In this document: in pieces, positions 44,672-52,586 of the stretch
Layout: the number at the start of each line of letters is the position of its first letter
Position numbering within the stretch: the first letter of the stretch is position 1
From: Microbacterium sp. SORGH_AS_1204
GTDB lineage: Bacteria > Actinomycetota > Actinomycetes > Actinomycetales > Microbacteriaceae
Length of the DNA stretch: 64,000 nucleotides
NCBI RefSeq assembly: GCF_030818935.1
Contig: NZ_JAUTBD010000001.1
Location: forward strand, 3,348,001-3,412,000
Reading direction: 5' to 3'
Translations under genes and position numbers: made by a program
The notes under the pieces: model-generated
What the model was told of the DNA's origin: nothing
Databases searched by the model: none
Seen by the model: only the letters and a program-made list of their open reading frames with translations

Positions 44672-46599
44672 CCGACATCCGAGCGTGGCCGATCCGGCCC
44701 AAGTGGCATCGACTAGAGTCACCGCGCTCATACGCCCAGCGCCAATGTCAAGCCGCGGGCATTCCTTTCCAGGACGTCGAAAGAGGTCTCACCTCCCCGG
44801 CGCAGCCGTACATCTACCGAGTGTGGAAGAACGAGGCCGCAGCAGCGGTCACGGTGGAAGCTGCCGCGGGACGCGCCCCCGGCCACTATCTTCGGCTCCG
44901 GCGCATCGCCCAGCCCGACCAAGCCGTGAAGTATCACCCTCGGTTCCTCTGTCGACTCTGCGCCGCTGGCGATCGAGTCGAACAGATTCCCCACGACCGC
45001 GAGAACTGGTGCCTGCGCCACCCTGGGCAGATGGTGTGGACGGGGCCGGGCAGCACTCCGGAAACCCAGCTCGTTGTTGTCTACGACCGCATCCAAGCGA
45101 AGGCTGAGCGCACGTTTCGGCGCATGGTCGCCTTGGGTCGCGTGAGTGCCCGGTTGCACGCCCGTGTGTGGGAGATGGTGAGGGACAGTGCCCAGCTCGC
45201 ATCCCGTAGACAGCACCCGGATGGCGCCGCAACTGAGGACGAAGGCCCCGAGGTCCGAGCACGTGCGGAGCAATACCCGCTGATTGTCGCCCTCATGACT
45301 ACTCTGTCCGACACAGCCACCATCGACGGCTGGAGCTCCGAGTCCCCCGCAACTCTTCGGCGCGAGATTGCACGATCCCTCCCCGTTGACGTCGACAGTT
45401 GTGAGGTCCTGGTGGAGCGGATCGTCTTGTGGCTCAGACCGACGCGCCGTGTGCGCCGCGAAACCCGTCGCGAACCGTTGGATGTGCCGATGGATCTCGT
45501 TGACACTCCCAAGATCGTCGACGCTGCAGCGCCGTATCCGAGATGGATACAGCGTCGCCCACAGGCCGTCGCCGAGTGGGACTGGGCGCGCAACGACCCG
45601 AGCTTGGACCCCTGGGAGGCGTCGAGCACGTCCAAGCGCGCTTGGTGGGTCTGCGACGCCGGCCACTCCTGGGAAGCAGTCATCGCGACCCGCGCACAGT
45701 CCGGCTGTCCCTATTGCGCGGGTCAATCTGTCTGGCCCGGGCACAACGACCTCCGCACGCGCAATCCCGCCGTCGCAGCCGAATGGGACGACTCCCCCGG
45801 CGCCAACGCGGGAAACCCCGACCACGTCGGAGCTCAATCCGCCCGCCGGGCGACCTGGAAATGCTCAAAGGGCCACGTGTGGACAGCGACCATTCGGAAC
45901 CGGACGAGACTCGGCGCGGGATGTCCGTACTGCTCTGGCTACTTCGCGATCGCCGGCGAGACTGACCTGGTCACGCTCCGACCGGATCTCGCCGCCGAGT
46001 GGGACCACGAACGCAACGGCGACCTGGCCGCAACAATGGTCGGGATCGGCTCAAGCAAGAAGGCGTGGTGGACCGCATCCTGCGGTCACGGTTGGCAAGC
46101 GGTGGTCAACAAGCGCACCCTGGCTGGACAGAACTGCCCTTACTGCTCACGGAAGCGCGTGCTGTCCGGCGACAACGATCTCGCCACCGTCCGCCCCGAT
46201 CTCGTCGCCGAGTGGGATACGCGTAATCGACTTCGCCCGGATCAGGTGCTCCCAAAGTCGAGGACCAAGGCGACGTGGCGATGCGCGAGAGGACATACCT
46301 GGGAGACGACGCCTCACAAGCGATCGAACGGCCGAGGCTGCCCATACTGCGCCGGCAATCGAGTCATCGCCGGCGAGACAGATTTGGCCTCCGCTAGCCC
46401 CGAGATCGCGAAGGAGTGGAGCCCCGACAACGCGCTGAGGCCAACCGATGTGAAGCCCTTCACGCTTCGAAAGGTCAAGTGGCTCTGCGCTCGAGGGCAC
46501 TCGTGGGAGGCGACCGTCGCGAGTCGCTCGCACGGCGTTGGCTGCCCGCGCTGCCGTTCGAACGGCAAGCAGCGGGTCTCGTCCCACTCCGCAGTCTGA
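44668..46599 (+). CDS. tniQ: TniQ/TnsD-like target selector with five tandem treble-clef zinc repeats
   Basis: A 643-residue protein. Residues 5-130 are TniQ-like: WPIRPKWHRLESPRSYAQR, then a zinc finger with C95, C98, C115 and H118. Residues 140-285 are helical. From 291 to 639 come five units of about 70 residues, each with a P..A.EWD segment, then W.C..GH.W....R and GCPYC, followed by a loop ending (G)(D/N/T)DL. The ligand pattern is C-x3-H plus C-x2-C, as in DUF4379 treble-clef domains. Units begin near 291, 362, 433, 504 and 572. In Tn7 systems TnsD/TniQ proteins recognise the target site, so the array is a candidate DNA-reading module. The third unit has an altered first pair. The ATG overlaps the tnsC stop. 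Confidence 0.85.
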   Translation: MTDIRAWPIRPKWHRLESPRSYAQRQCQAAGIPFQDVERGLTSPAQPYIYRVWKNEAAAAVTVEAAAGRAPGHYLRLRRIAQPDQAVKYHPRFLCRLCAAGDRVEQIPHDRENWCLRHPGQMVWTGPGSTPETQLVVVYDRIQAKAERTFRRMVALGRVSARLHARVWEMVRDSAQLASRRQHPDGAATEDEGPEVRARAEQYPLIVALMTTLSDTATIDGWSSESPATLRREIARSLPVDVDSCEVLVERIVLWLRPTRRVRRETRREPLDVPMDLVDTPKIVDAAAPYPRWIQRRPQAVAEWDWARNDPSLDPWEASSTSKRAWWVCDAGHSWEAVIATRAQSGCPYCAGQSVWPGHNDLRTRNPAVAAEWDDSPGANAGNPDHVGAQSARRATWKCSKGHVWTATIRNRTRLGAGCPYCSGYFAIAGETDLVTLRPDLAAEWDHERNGDLAATMVGIGSSKKAWWTASCGHGWQAVVNKRTLAGQNCPYCSRKRVLSGDNDLATVRPDLVAEWDTRNRLRPDQVLPKSRTKATWRCARGHTWETTPHKRSNGRGCPYCAGNRVIAGETDLASASPEIAKEWSPDNALRPTDVKPFTLRKVKWLCARGHSWEATVASRSHGVGCPRCRSNGKQRVSSHSAV

Positions 46600-46826
46600 C
46601 CACCACCACGCGATTCCGATCGGTCAAGCCGACCGGAGCGATGCGCGTCAGCTATCCGAGCGGTACGCCTCAAATGAGATGAGGCCACAGGAAGTACTTC
46701 CCCACTCGGGCAGAAGGGTTGCCTGGCAGTGCGCGGCTGGTCATCGCTGGGAGGCGGCGGTCTACAGCCGCTCGGCCGGTCGGGGGTTGCCCGCACTGCT
46801 CTGGTCGCTATCGACGGCCGAAGTAG
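46600..46826 (+). pseudogene. Frameshifted sixth zinc repeat of the TniQ-like protein
   Basis: Directly after the TniQ stop, other frames encode a further unit. NEMRPQEVLPHSGRRVAWQCAAGHRWEA and AVYSRSAGR are in one frame (about 46671-46790). GGCPHCSGRYRRPK and a stop are in another (to 46826). The order and spacing match the intact repeats, so the gene once ended after at least six units. At least two frame changes separate it from the intact gene. It is probably not translated. Confidence 0.75.
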
Positions 46827-46852
46827 GCGGCGGGCCTGGACGGCTACTGCGA

Positions 46853-47056
46853 CTACTCCGACTCTGCCTCAGAGTCCGCTTCTTCGCGCCAGGAGTCATT
46901 GCAAGAAGGGTAGAGGTCGTCGAGCACGGCGAGAAGTTGTTCAGGCGCATCGCTCGGGTCATCGAATAGCGCGTCGGCGATTCGCTGTAGCTCTACGGCC
47001 GCCTCGGCGAGCGTGTAAAGGCGATCCGATCCGTCTGACGTTTCAGCGTTCTGCAT
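46853..47056 (-). CDS. Small acidic protein
   Basis: A 67-residue acidic protein: MQNAETSDGSDRLYTLAEAA, then a helical VELQRIADALFDDP segment and an EEADSEAESE tail. GGAGG lies 5 nt before the ATG at 47056, a strong start. No family is recognised. It is encoded opposite to the tns operon, the first of three minus-strand cargo genes. Confidence 0.6.
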   Translation of the reverse strand: MQNAETSDGSDRLYTLAEAAVELQRIADALFDDPSDAPEQLLAVLDDLYPSCNDSWREEADSEAESE

Positions 47057-47155
47057 CAGGCCTCCGTTCACAGGACTGGCAATCGGGACATGGCTTCGAT
47101 GCATGGGGCGCGGACAACTGCGGCTGGAGGTCGCACCACCCGTGCAAGCAGATGG

Positions 47156-47401
47156 TTATCGATACCGACCTAGGGTTTCGAAGAGATAATGGTAGGCGTC
47201 GTCATCCAGCACTCCGGTGAGGTAGGCGTACTCGACAGCGTCAAAGCTATTGGGCCGTGCTTCCCAGTCATCGGTCAAACCCGTTGTGCGGTACGTCGGC
47301 TCGAACTGCCATTTCGACAGCGTCGCGACGAGTTCGTCTTGCGACATCTCACCGCTGCGGGCGCGTCGGACGATATCCATCGCCGTCGGGTTCTCGCTCA
47401 T
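47156..47401 (-). CDS. Small hypothetical cargo protein
   Basis: An 81-residue protein with an excellent GGGAGGTGG upstream of the ATG at 47401. The N-terminus is helical (AMDIVRRARSGEMSQDELVATLS). A tryptophan-containing middle (LTDDWEARPNSFDAVEYAYLTG) and a Tyr-rich end (YHYLFETLGRYR) follow. I do not recognise it. Its location and strand suggest co-expression with the neighbouring small genes. Confidence 0.6.
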   Translation of the reverse strand: MSENPTAMDIVRRARSGEMSQDELVATLSKWQFEPTYRTTGLTDDWEARPNSFDAVEYAYLTGVLDDDAYHYLFETLGRYR

Positions 47402-47446
47402 GACACCACCTCCCCCTCAGCCCCCCACACCGCCCGGATCAATTCG

Positions 47447-47827
47447 TCACGATGCAGGCTGGGCTAGTGCGAGGCTGCCGGGTCGCACGACTTCACCCAC
47501 GCCGGCGGTGAAGCTGATCGCGCCGGTCCGACACCAGTAGAGAAGCAGCCAGTCGCGCAGTAGTTGGAGGTGCGCCTCTTGATCGCCGCGTGGTCTTTCC
47601 TGATCTGCGATGACGGTCAGCCAGTCGTGGGGTTCGAACATCGCATTCAGCAGTTCGGCAGGTGTCGGCCCCTGCGAATGCTCATCCCACCAGTCGCGCG
47701 CCGCCTCGTACGCATGCTGCGCGGTCGATAGACCGTTGGGCTCCGAGACGATCGCGATCAGGGCCTCGAGAAAGGGATCGCGCGCGACCATCTGGAAGCC
47801 GCCTACATCGACAAGATCGAAGCCCAT
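47447..47827 (-). CDS. Hypothetical cargo protein
   Basis: A 126-residue protein beginning MGFDLVDVGGFQMVARDPFLEAL at ATG 47827. It has a helical AQHAYEAARDWWDEHSQG segment and an HLQLLRDWLLLYWCRTGAISF region. No domain was recognised. It diverges from the XRE gene at 47890, so the 60-bp gap between them probably contains a shared regulatory region. The frame continues upstream but overlaps the XRE gene, so the later ATG was chosen. Confidence 0.5.
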   Translation of the reverse strand: MGFDLVDVGGFQMVARDPFLEALIAIVSEPNGLSTAQHAYEAARDWWDEHSQGPTPAELLNAMFEPHDWLTVIADQERPRGDQEAHLQLLRDWLLLYWCRTGAISFTAGVGEVVRPGSLALAQPAS

Positions 47828-47889
47828 AGGCAAGAGAATGCCATACCGATTAGGCCTACCTGAGGAGGCTTCGCGGCAAGCCTGAGAAG

Positions 47890-48171
47890 GTGCGCGCTGA
47901 TCCGGACCCGAGCTCTGACTGGAGCGCATACGTCCGTGAGATTGGAACAAACATTCAGCGTCAGCGGCTCGCTGTTGGGTACAGTCAAGACCGGGTCGCA
48001 TACGAAGCAAACCTCAGCAGGTACACGTTTCAGAAGCTCGAGAAGGGCGAGTCCCGACCAGACTCGGCCGCCAACCCACGCCTCATGACGCTGCTTGCAA
48101 TTTCGCAGGTGCTGGGCGTGGAGCTATCAGCCCTCCTCCCTTCGCATCCGCCAGATCTGACCGCGCGGTAG
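47890..48171 (+). CDS. XRE-family HTH regulator
   Basis: A 93-residue regulator. Residues 15-85 are a Cro/C1-type HTH: YVREIGTNIQRQRLAVGYSQDRVAYEANLSRYTFQKLEKGES, and then PRLMTLLAISQVLGVELSALL. The GTG at 47890 follows a GAGAAG directly, so the exact start is uncertain. It is divergent from the three small minus-strand genes and may regulate them or the transposon. Confidence 0.75.
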   Translation: MRADPDPSSDWSAYVREIGTNIQRQRLAVGYSQDRVAYEANLSRYTFQKLEKGESRPDSAANPRLMTLLAISQVLGVELSALLPSHPPDLTAR

Positions 48172-48329
48172 GCACAGCCTCCATCTTCGCCCCGCTACCG
48201 CCCCGAACACGACCACACTTCACCTTCACAGAGGGGCCTGGTGCCGCCCCGCACCAGGACGACTTTCGCAACAGGGTTTTCCGCCGTGCCGACCCGCGAG
48301 ACTCTGGCACGTAGTTGATCCAACCCCCG

Positions 48330-48360
48330 AATGGCGCAGGATCGATCGTTTTGCGCCATT
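48330..48360 (-). terminator. Hairpin after the ArsN1-like gene
   Basis: AATGGCGCA (48330-48338) and TGCGCCATT (48352-48360) are exact inverted copies, directly after the acetyltransferase stop codon at 48362. The 190-bp gap to the XRE gene has no other visible feature. Confidence 0.65.
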
Positions 48361-48361
48361 T

Positions 48362-48865
48362 CTACTGCGGGCGGCGCCGCTCGATGAGGACGGTGTCGCG
48401 CCACTGGCCGGCCCAGGGGCCGTAGGTCATGAGGGCGATGCGTTCGCGTGTTCCGACGCGGCGGAAGCCGGCGCGCTCGTGCAGGGTCAGGCTGGCGGGG
48501 TTCTCGGGGAAGATGCTCGATTGGACGGTCCAGATGCCGGCGGCGTCGGCGTCGCGGAGGAACGCGCTTACGAGGTCGGAGCCGACGCGGCGCCCTAGGG
48601 CGTGCTGGGAGACGTAGACGGAATGTTCGACGACCCCGCGATACACCTCGCGGGTCGACACGGGGGAAGCGGCAACCCACCCCGCGACGTCGTCACCGTC
48701 AACGGCGACGAGACGACCGACCGCAAGCTTGCCGCGGTCGAAGTCTTGCCAGGATGGCGGCTCGGCTTCGAAGGTCGCGTTGCCGGTGGTGATGCCGTCG
48801 CGGTAGATCGATTCCACGGACGGCCAGTCATCCGCCCGCATGGGGCGGATGGTGAGGGCGGTCAT
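48362..48865 (-). CDS. arsN1: GNAT N-acetyltransferase, arsinothricin-resistance (ArsN1) type
   Basis: A 167-residue GNAT enzyme close to phosphinothricin and arsinothricin acetyltransferases. Motifs are TIRPMRADDWPSVESIYRDGI, YRGVVEHSVYVSQHALGRRVGSDLV (acetyl-CoA loop near 85-105), and FPENPASLTLHERAGFRRVGTRERI near 125-150. It overlaps the arsR stop by ATGA, so it is in one transcript with arsR. Its place in an arsenic cluster favours ArsN1 (acetylation of arsinothricin) over a general PAT, but the two cannot be told apart by eye. Confidence 0.8.
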   Translation of the reverse strand: MTALTIRPMRADDWPSVESIYRDGITTGNATFEAEPPSWQDFDRGKLAVGRLVAVDGDDVAGWVAASPVSTREVYRGVVEHSVYVSQHALGRRVGSDLVSAFLRDADAAGIWTVQSSIFPENPASLTLHERAGFRRVGTRERIALMTYGPWAGQWRDTVLIERRRPQ

Positions 48866-49212
48866 GGTTGGAGGGCTCGAACAGCGGTGTCGAGCGCGTC
48901 GGTGACGACACGGAAGTAGGCCCAGCGTCCGCGCTGTTCACGGGTGGCAAGGCCCGCGTCGACCAGGAGCTTCATGTGGTGCGACACGGTGGGCTGGGAC
49001 AGCCCCACCGGCTCGGTGAGGTCGCAGATGCACGCCTCCCCATCTCGGGATGCCGCGATGAGCGACAGGAGGCGCACGCGCGTGGGATCGCCCAGTGCCT
49101 TGAACGTGCGCGCCACCGCATCCGCTTGCTCCACGCTCAGTGCCGATGCCGCCGCAGTCGTGCAGCACGTCACGGTGTCGTCGGACGGCAGAACAGGCAA
49201 CGGGGTCGGCAT
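48862..49212 (-). CDS. arsR: ArsR arsenic-responsive repressor
   Basis: A 116-residue ArsR-family repressor. The DNA-binding core is VARTFKALGDPTRVRLLSLIAASRDGEACICDLTEPVGLSQPTVSHHMKLLVDAGL. The CxC of ACICDL, in the recognition-helix region, and an N-terminal Cys pair (TVTCCTTAA) provide As(III) ligands. It is transcribed with arsN1 and diverges from the flavin monooxygenase gene. Inverted repeats at 49269-49284 in the shared gap are probable operators. Confidence 0.9.
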   Translation of the reverse strand: MPTPLPVLPSDDTVTCCTTAAASALSVEQADAVARTFKALGDPTRVRLLSLIAASRDGEACICDLTEPVGLSQPTVSHHMKLLVDAGLATREQRGRWAYFRVVTDALDTAVRALQP

Positions 49213-49268
49213 GAGACGATTCTGCCCCTCGTATTGACATTTGTCGATACATCAAAGACTCTCTACTC

Positions 49269-49284
49269 ATCGACAGTCGTCGAT
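49269..49284. promoter_or_regulatory. Candidate ArsR operator in the arsR/monooxygenase gap
   Basis: ATCGAC-AGTC-GTCGAT is a perfect 6+6 inverted repeat. A related sequence with TTGTCGATACATCAA lies at about 49240-49255. Both are within the 90-bp divergent promoter region. Confidence 0.55.
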
Positions 49285-49301
49285 ACGAGGAGGAGAGTTT
49301 G

Positions 49302-50621
49302 ATGGTCGCCACGTTGCCCGTCGTCATCATCGGCGCTGGCCCCCAGGGCCTCGCCGCCGCTGCACACCTGACCGAACGAGACGTCCCGGTCATGGTGCTC
49401 GAAGCAGGTGTCACGCCCGCGGCCGCAGTCTCCGAATGGGGGCACGTACGGTTGTTCTCGGACTGGTCCGAACTCGTCGACACCGCCAGCGCACGCCTGC
49501 TCGACCGCACCGGATGGACGGCACCAGCTACGGGGTATCCGACCGGCGCGCAGTGGGTGGAGAAGTACCTTGCGCCCCTCGCGGATGCGCTGGGGGAGCG
49601 AGTCACCTATGGCGCTCGCGTGACGGGGGTGTCACGTCTGGGGCGTGACCGGCTCGTGGACGCCGGTCGAGGTGACCAGCCGTTCACCGTGCACGTGCAG
49701 CCCACCGAGGGTGAGCCCTACCGGGTCCAAGCGCGCGCGGTCATCGACGCCTCCGGCACCTGGTCGACACCCAACCCCGCGGGAGCGGACGGCCTCCCCG
49801 CGCTGGGCGAGCAAGCCGCCGCCAGCCTGCTCTCGTACCGCATCCCCGACTTCCGCGATCGCGCAGGGTTCGAGGGGAAGCACACCGTCATCGTCGGCTC
49901 CGGGCACTCCGCCATCACCGCTGTGCTGGCCCTGGCCCGCATGGCTCGACGCGACCCGTCGACAACCGTGACCTGGGCGCTGCGGCGTGCAACAGCCGGC
50001 AACACCTTCGGAGGCGGGGACGCCGACGAACTCCCTGCCCGCGGGGCGCTCGGGATCAAAGCGAAAGAGGCCGTTGACGCTGGCCTCGTGTCGCTGGTGA
50101 CCGGGTTCCGTGTCGAGCGCGTCGCGCGTGAGGGCGATCGTCCCGTGCTCGTCGCCGAGGACGGCCGCACGCTCACCGCCGACCGAGCCGTCGTGCTCAC
50201 CGGGTTCCGGCCCGACCTGTCGTTCCTGTCGGAACTGCGCCTGGAGCTGGACCCGACGCTGCAAGCGCCGGTCCGCATCGCCGCGGAGGTCGACCCGAAC
50301 GTACACTCGTGCGGGTCGGTCGCCGCCACCGGCGCCGCTGACCTCGCCCAGCCTGAACCTGACTTCTACCTCGTTGGAGCGAAGTCATACGGCCGCGCTC
50401 CGACCTTCTTGGCTCTCACCGGCTACGAGCAAGTACGCAGCGTCGCCGCCGAGCTCGCGGGAGACCACGACGCCGCACGCCGCATCGAACTGACCTTGCC
50501 CGACACGGGCGTATGCGGTGGCGCGGGCCTGTTCGACGCTTCCGGGGCACCCCTGGGTGGCGCGTGCTGCGCCCCGCCGGCGCAAGTTCTACAGATCGGC
50601 CGCGCTCCGGCCACCGTCTGA
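49302..50621 (+). CDS. Flavin-dependent monooxygenase-like protein of the arsenic module (ArsO-like)
   Basis: A 439-residue FAD/NADPH protein. The FAD motif VVIIGAGPQGLAAAAHL lies at 7-23 and the NADPH motif TVIVGSGHSAITAV near 195-208. The C-terminal tail carries extra cysteines (TGVCGGAG and GGACCAPP), as in arsenic-cluster members, which could bind As(III) or a metal. AGGAGG lies 7-12 nt before the ATG at 49302. It is divergent from arsR. Members have been called ArsO; the biochemical reaction is not firmly established. Confidence 0.75.
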   Translation: MVATLPVVIIGAGPQGLAAAAHLTERDVPVMVLEAGVTPAAAVSEWGHVRLFSDWSELVDTASARLLDRTGWTAPATGYPTGAQWVEKYLAPLADALGERVTYGARVTGVSRLGRDRLVDAGRGDQPFTVHVQPTEGEPYRVQARAVIDASGTWSTPNPAGADGLPALGEQAAASLLSYRIPDFRDRAGFEGKHTVIVGSGHSAITAVLALARMARRDPSTTVTWALRRATAGNTFGGGDADELPARGALGIKAKEAVDAGLVSLVTGFRVERVAREGDRPVLVAEDGRTLTADRAVVLTGFRPDLSFLSELRLELDPTLQAPVRIAAEVDPNVHSCGSVAATGAADLAQPEPDFYLVGAKSYGRAPTFLALTGYEQVRSVAAELAGDHDAARRIELTLPDTGVCGGAGLFDASGAPLGGACCAPPAQVLQIGRAPATV

Positions 50622-50671
50622 CCAACTGAGGGAAGAGGGGTGGGATGCTGTGGCGTCCCGCCCCCTCGCGC

Positions 50672-51070
50672 TCAGCGGGTGAGGAGCGTCGCCTGGATCT
50701 TTTCGGAGACGGCTTCGCGCAGCGGGCGCACGGCGTCGGCGTCCCAGGCTTCCGGGTTGGGGAAGGACCACTCCAAGACCTCGCCCCGCGGGGTCGACGG
50801 GAGGGCCAGGCCCGGCTTCATCAACACCACAATGTCCGCCTGCTCGAGGTCATCGTCCGTGACCGCGCGGGGCGTCCGGTTCGTGATGTCCATGCCAAGT
50901 TCCGCCACGGTGGCGGCCACGGCGGGGTTCACCTCATCGGCGGGCGAAAGTCCCGCCGACGTGGCGGTGAACCTGTCGCCGGCGAGGTGTTCGAGAATGG
51001 CGGCTCCGAGCTGGGAGCGGCCAGCGTTGTGCTGGCAGATGAACAAGACGGTGGGGGAGTGATCGGTCAC
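50672..51070 (-). CDS. arsC: Arsenate reductase ArsC, low-molecular-weight phosphatase type
   Basis: A 132-residue enzyme that reduces As(V) to As(III). The P-loop is FICQHNAGRSQLGAA (Cys and Arg at residues 12 and 18). The usual late DP acid motif appears as WSFPNPEAW, with Asn in place of Asp, which may lower or change activity. Actinobacterial ArsC enzymes of this size generally use mycothiol and mycoredoxin. It lies 20 bp downstream of the ArsR-ArsC fusion gene on the same strand. Confidence 0.83.
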   Translation of the reverse strand: MTDHSPTVLFICQHNAGRSQLGAAILEHLAGDRFTATSAGLSPADEVNPAVAATVAELGMDITNRTPRAVTDDDLEQADIVVLMKPGLALPSTPRGEVLEWSFPNPEAWDADAVRPLREAVSEKIQATLLTR

Positions 51071-51090
51071 GGGTGCTCTCTCTCAGGTGG

Positions 51091-51765
51091 TCAGGATGCG
51101 ACAAGTCGGGGAGCGAGTTCCGCGATCCGGCGCTCCAACTCGTCATAGGCGGTGTCGAAGGCGGCGTCGGTGCCCACTCGCACCGGATCGGGGATCGACC
51201 AGTGCAGACGCCCGGGCACGTGCAGTTCTTCGTGAGCGTTGTCGCAAACGGTGACAACGAAATCTGATGACGTCAGCACCGTCTCCAACGCCCTCGGCGC
51301 CTCATGGGGAAGATCGAGCGCGTGACGGTCAGCGGTGGCGATCGCACCGGGGGCGATGTGAGCGGCGGGATGGGTGCCACCGGAGGCGGCAGGAATGGTG
51401 CTGTGCGTTGACCACAGCGCCGCCGCAAGTTGCGACCTGGCCGAGTTGGCTGTACACACGAAGACCACGCGGCTTGCTCGTTCTTCTCGTCCCGGGACGA
51501 GGCCCTTGAGAGCGGTTTCTGTGAGGCGGACGTAGCTGCGCCGTTTGTCAGCCTCCGACCGCGACCGGGAGGCCATGCCTGCCCCCTCCAACACGTTCAG
51601 GTGATGGGCCACGAGATTCGCCGGCATGCCGAGCGTTGTTGCGATTTCGGAGGGAGACAGGTCGCCCAGTGTCAGGAGATCGACGATCCGCAGGCGCGAC
51701 GGATCGCCAAGGGCGGCGTGCCGGGCGGCGCGCGCCTCCACCATGTCAGTTCGTTCGATGTTCAT
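51091..51765 (-). CDS. ArsR-ArsC fusion protein
   Basis: A 224-residue two-domain protein. Residues 8-90 are a winged-helix ArsR domain: HAALGDPSRLRIVDLLTLGDLSPSEIATTLGMPANLVAHHLNVLEGAGM. Residues 97-224 are a low-molecular-weight phosphatase/arsenate-reductase domain, with P-loop VFVCTANSARSQLAAAL and an intact WSIPDP motif. Such fusions could sense or reduce arsenate while regulating the operon. It is divergent from the aquaglyceroporin gene. A TTGATTCAA palindrome overlaps its start codon. Confidence 0.85.
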   Translation of the reverse strand: MNIERTDMVEARAARHAALGDPSRLRIVDLLTLGDLSPSEIATTLGMPANLVAHHLNVLEGAGMASRSRSEADKRRSYVRLTETALKGLVPGREERASRVVFVCTANSARSQLAAALWSTHSTIPAASGGTHPAAHIAPGAIATADRHALDLPHEAPRALETVLTSSDFVVTVCDNAHEELHVPGRLHWSIPDPVRVGTDAAFDTAYDELERRIAELAPRLVAS

Positions 51766-51773
51766 TGATTCAA
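51765..51773. promoter_or_regulatory. Palindrome at the ArsR-ArsC gene start, candidate operator
   Basis: TTGATTCAA is self-complementary around its central T. A second TTGA follows at 51776 and CTGAA at 51780. The position between divergent genes fits ArsR-type control of both. Confidence 0.4.
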
Positions 51774-51814
51774 TCTTGACTGAAATACCTAGCGCGGGTC
51801 AAGATGGGGCCGAC

Positions 51815-52576
51815 ATGAACACCACCGACCTCTCCCACACTCCGGACACCCGACCTCACGTGCTGCGCCGCGCTGCCGCGGAGTTCGTGGGAACGGGCCT
51901 GCTCGTTACCGTTGTGGTCGGCTCGGGCATCACCGCGCAACGCCTCTCGCCCACCGACGTGGGATTGCAGCTGCTTGAAAACAGCCTCACCACCGCTCTG
52001 GGGCTCACGGTGCTGATCCTCATGTTCGGCCCGGTTTCGGGGGCACACTTCAACCCCGTGGTGTCGATCGCGGACTGGCTGCTCGGACGTCGAGCGGGAA
52101 CCGGCCTGCCCCTGCGGGATCTCACGCCCTACGTCGCGGCGCAGGTTCTCGGCGGCATCGCCGGCACCATCCTGGCGGGGGTCATGTTTGACACCGCCCC
52201 CATGCTCTCCGGCAACGACCGTGCGACCGGTGGGCACCTGGTCGGGGAGGTGGTCGCAACTGCCGGTCTCGTGCTGCTGATCTTCGCCCTCGCCCGCACC
52301 GGGAAAGGGTCGGTGACCGCGGCCGCGGTGGGTGCCTACATCGGGGCGGCGTACTGGTTCACCAGCTCCACATCTTTCGCCAACCCCGCCGTAACCATCG
52401 CGCGCATGTTCACTGACACCTTCGCCGGCATCGCGCCCGCATCCGTGGTCCCGTTCATCCTCGCTCAACTCGTTGGCGCCGCCCTCGGGCTCGCGCTGCT
52501 GCTCGTTCTGTACCCGACCGCTGCCCGCACCGCCGGTGAGGTCGTCGTCCCCACGTACTCCGACACCACGTCCTGA
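51815..52576 (+). CDS. aqpS: Aquaglyceroporin (MIP family), arsenite channel of AqpS type
   Basis: A 253-residue MIP channel with six membrane helices and two half-helices. The first pore motif is SGAHFNPVVS (NPV instead of NPA) near 72, and the second is SFANPAVTIARMF near 190. The neighbours are arsenic genes and there is no ArsB or Acr3 pump, so As(III) made by ArsC probably leaves through this channel, as described for AqpS systems. The ATG at 51815 gives the expected N-terminus; no strong ribosome-binding site is visible. Confidence 0.85.
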   Translation: MNTTDLSHTPDTRPHVLRRAAAEFVGTGLLVTVVVGSGITAQRLSPTDVGLQLLENSLTTALGLTVLILMFGPVSGAHFNPVVSIADWLLGRRAGTGLPLRDLTPYVAAQVLGGIAGTILAGVMFDTAPMLSGNDRATGGHLVGEVVATAGLVLLIFALARTGKGSVTAAAVGAYIGAAYWFTSSTSFANPAVTIARMFTDTFAGIAPASVVPFILAQLVGAALGLALLLVLYPTAARTAGEVVVPTYSDTTS

Positions 52577-52586
52577 AAGGCACCCC

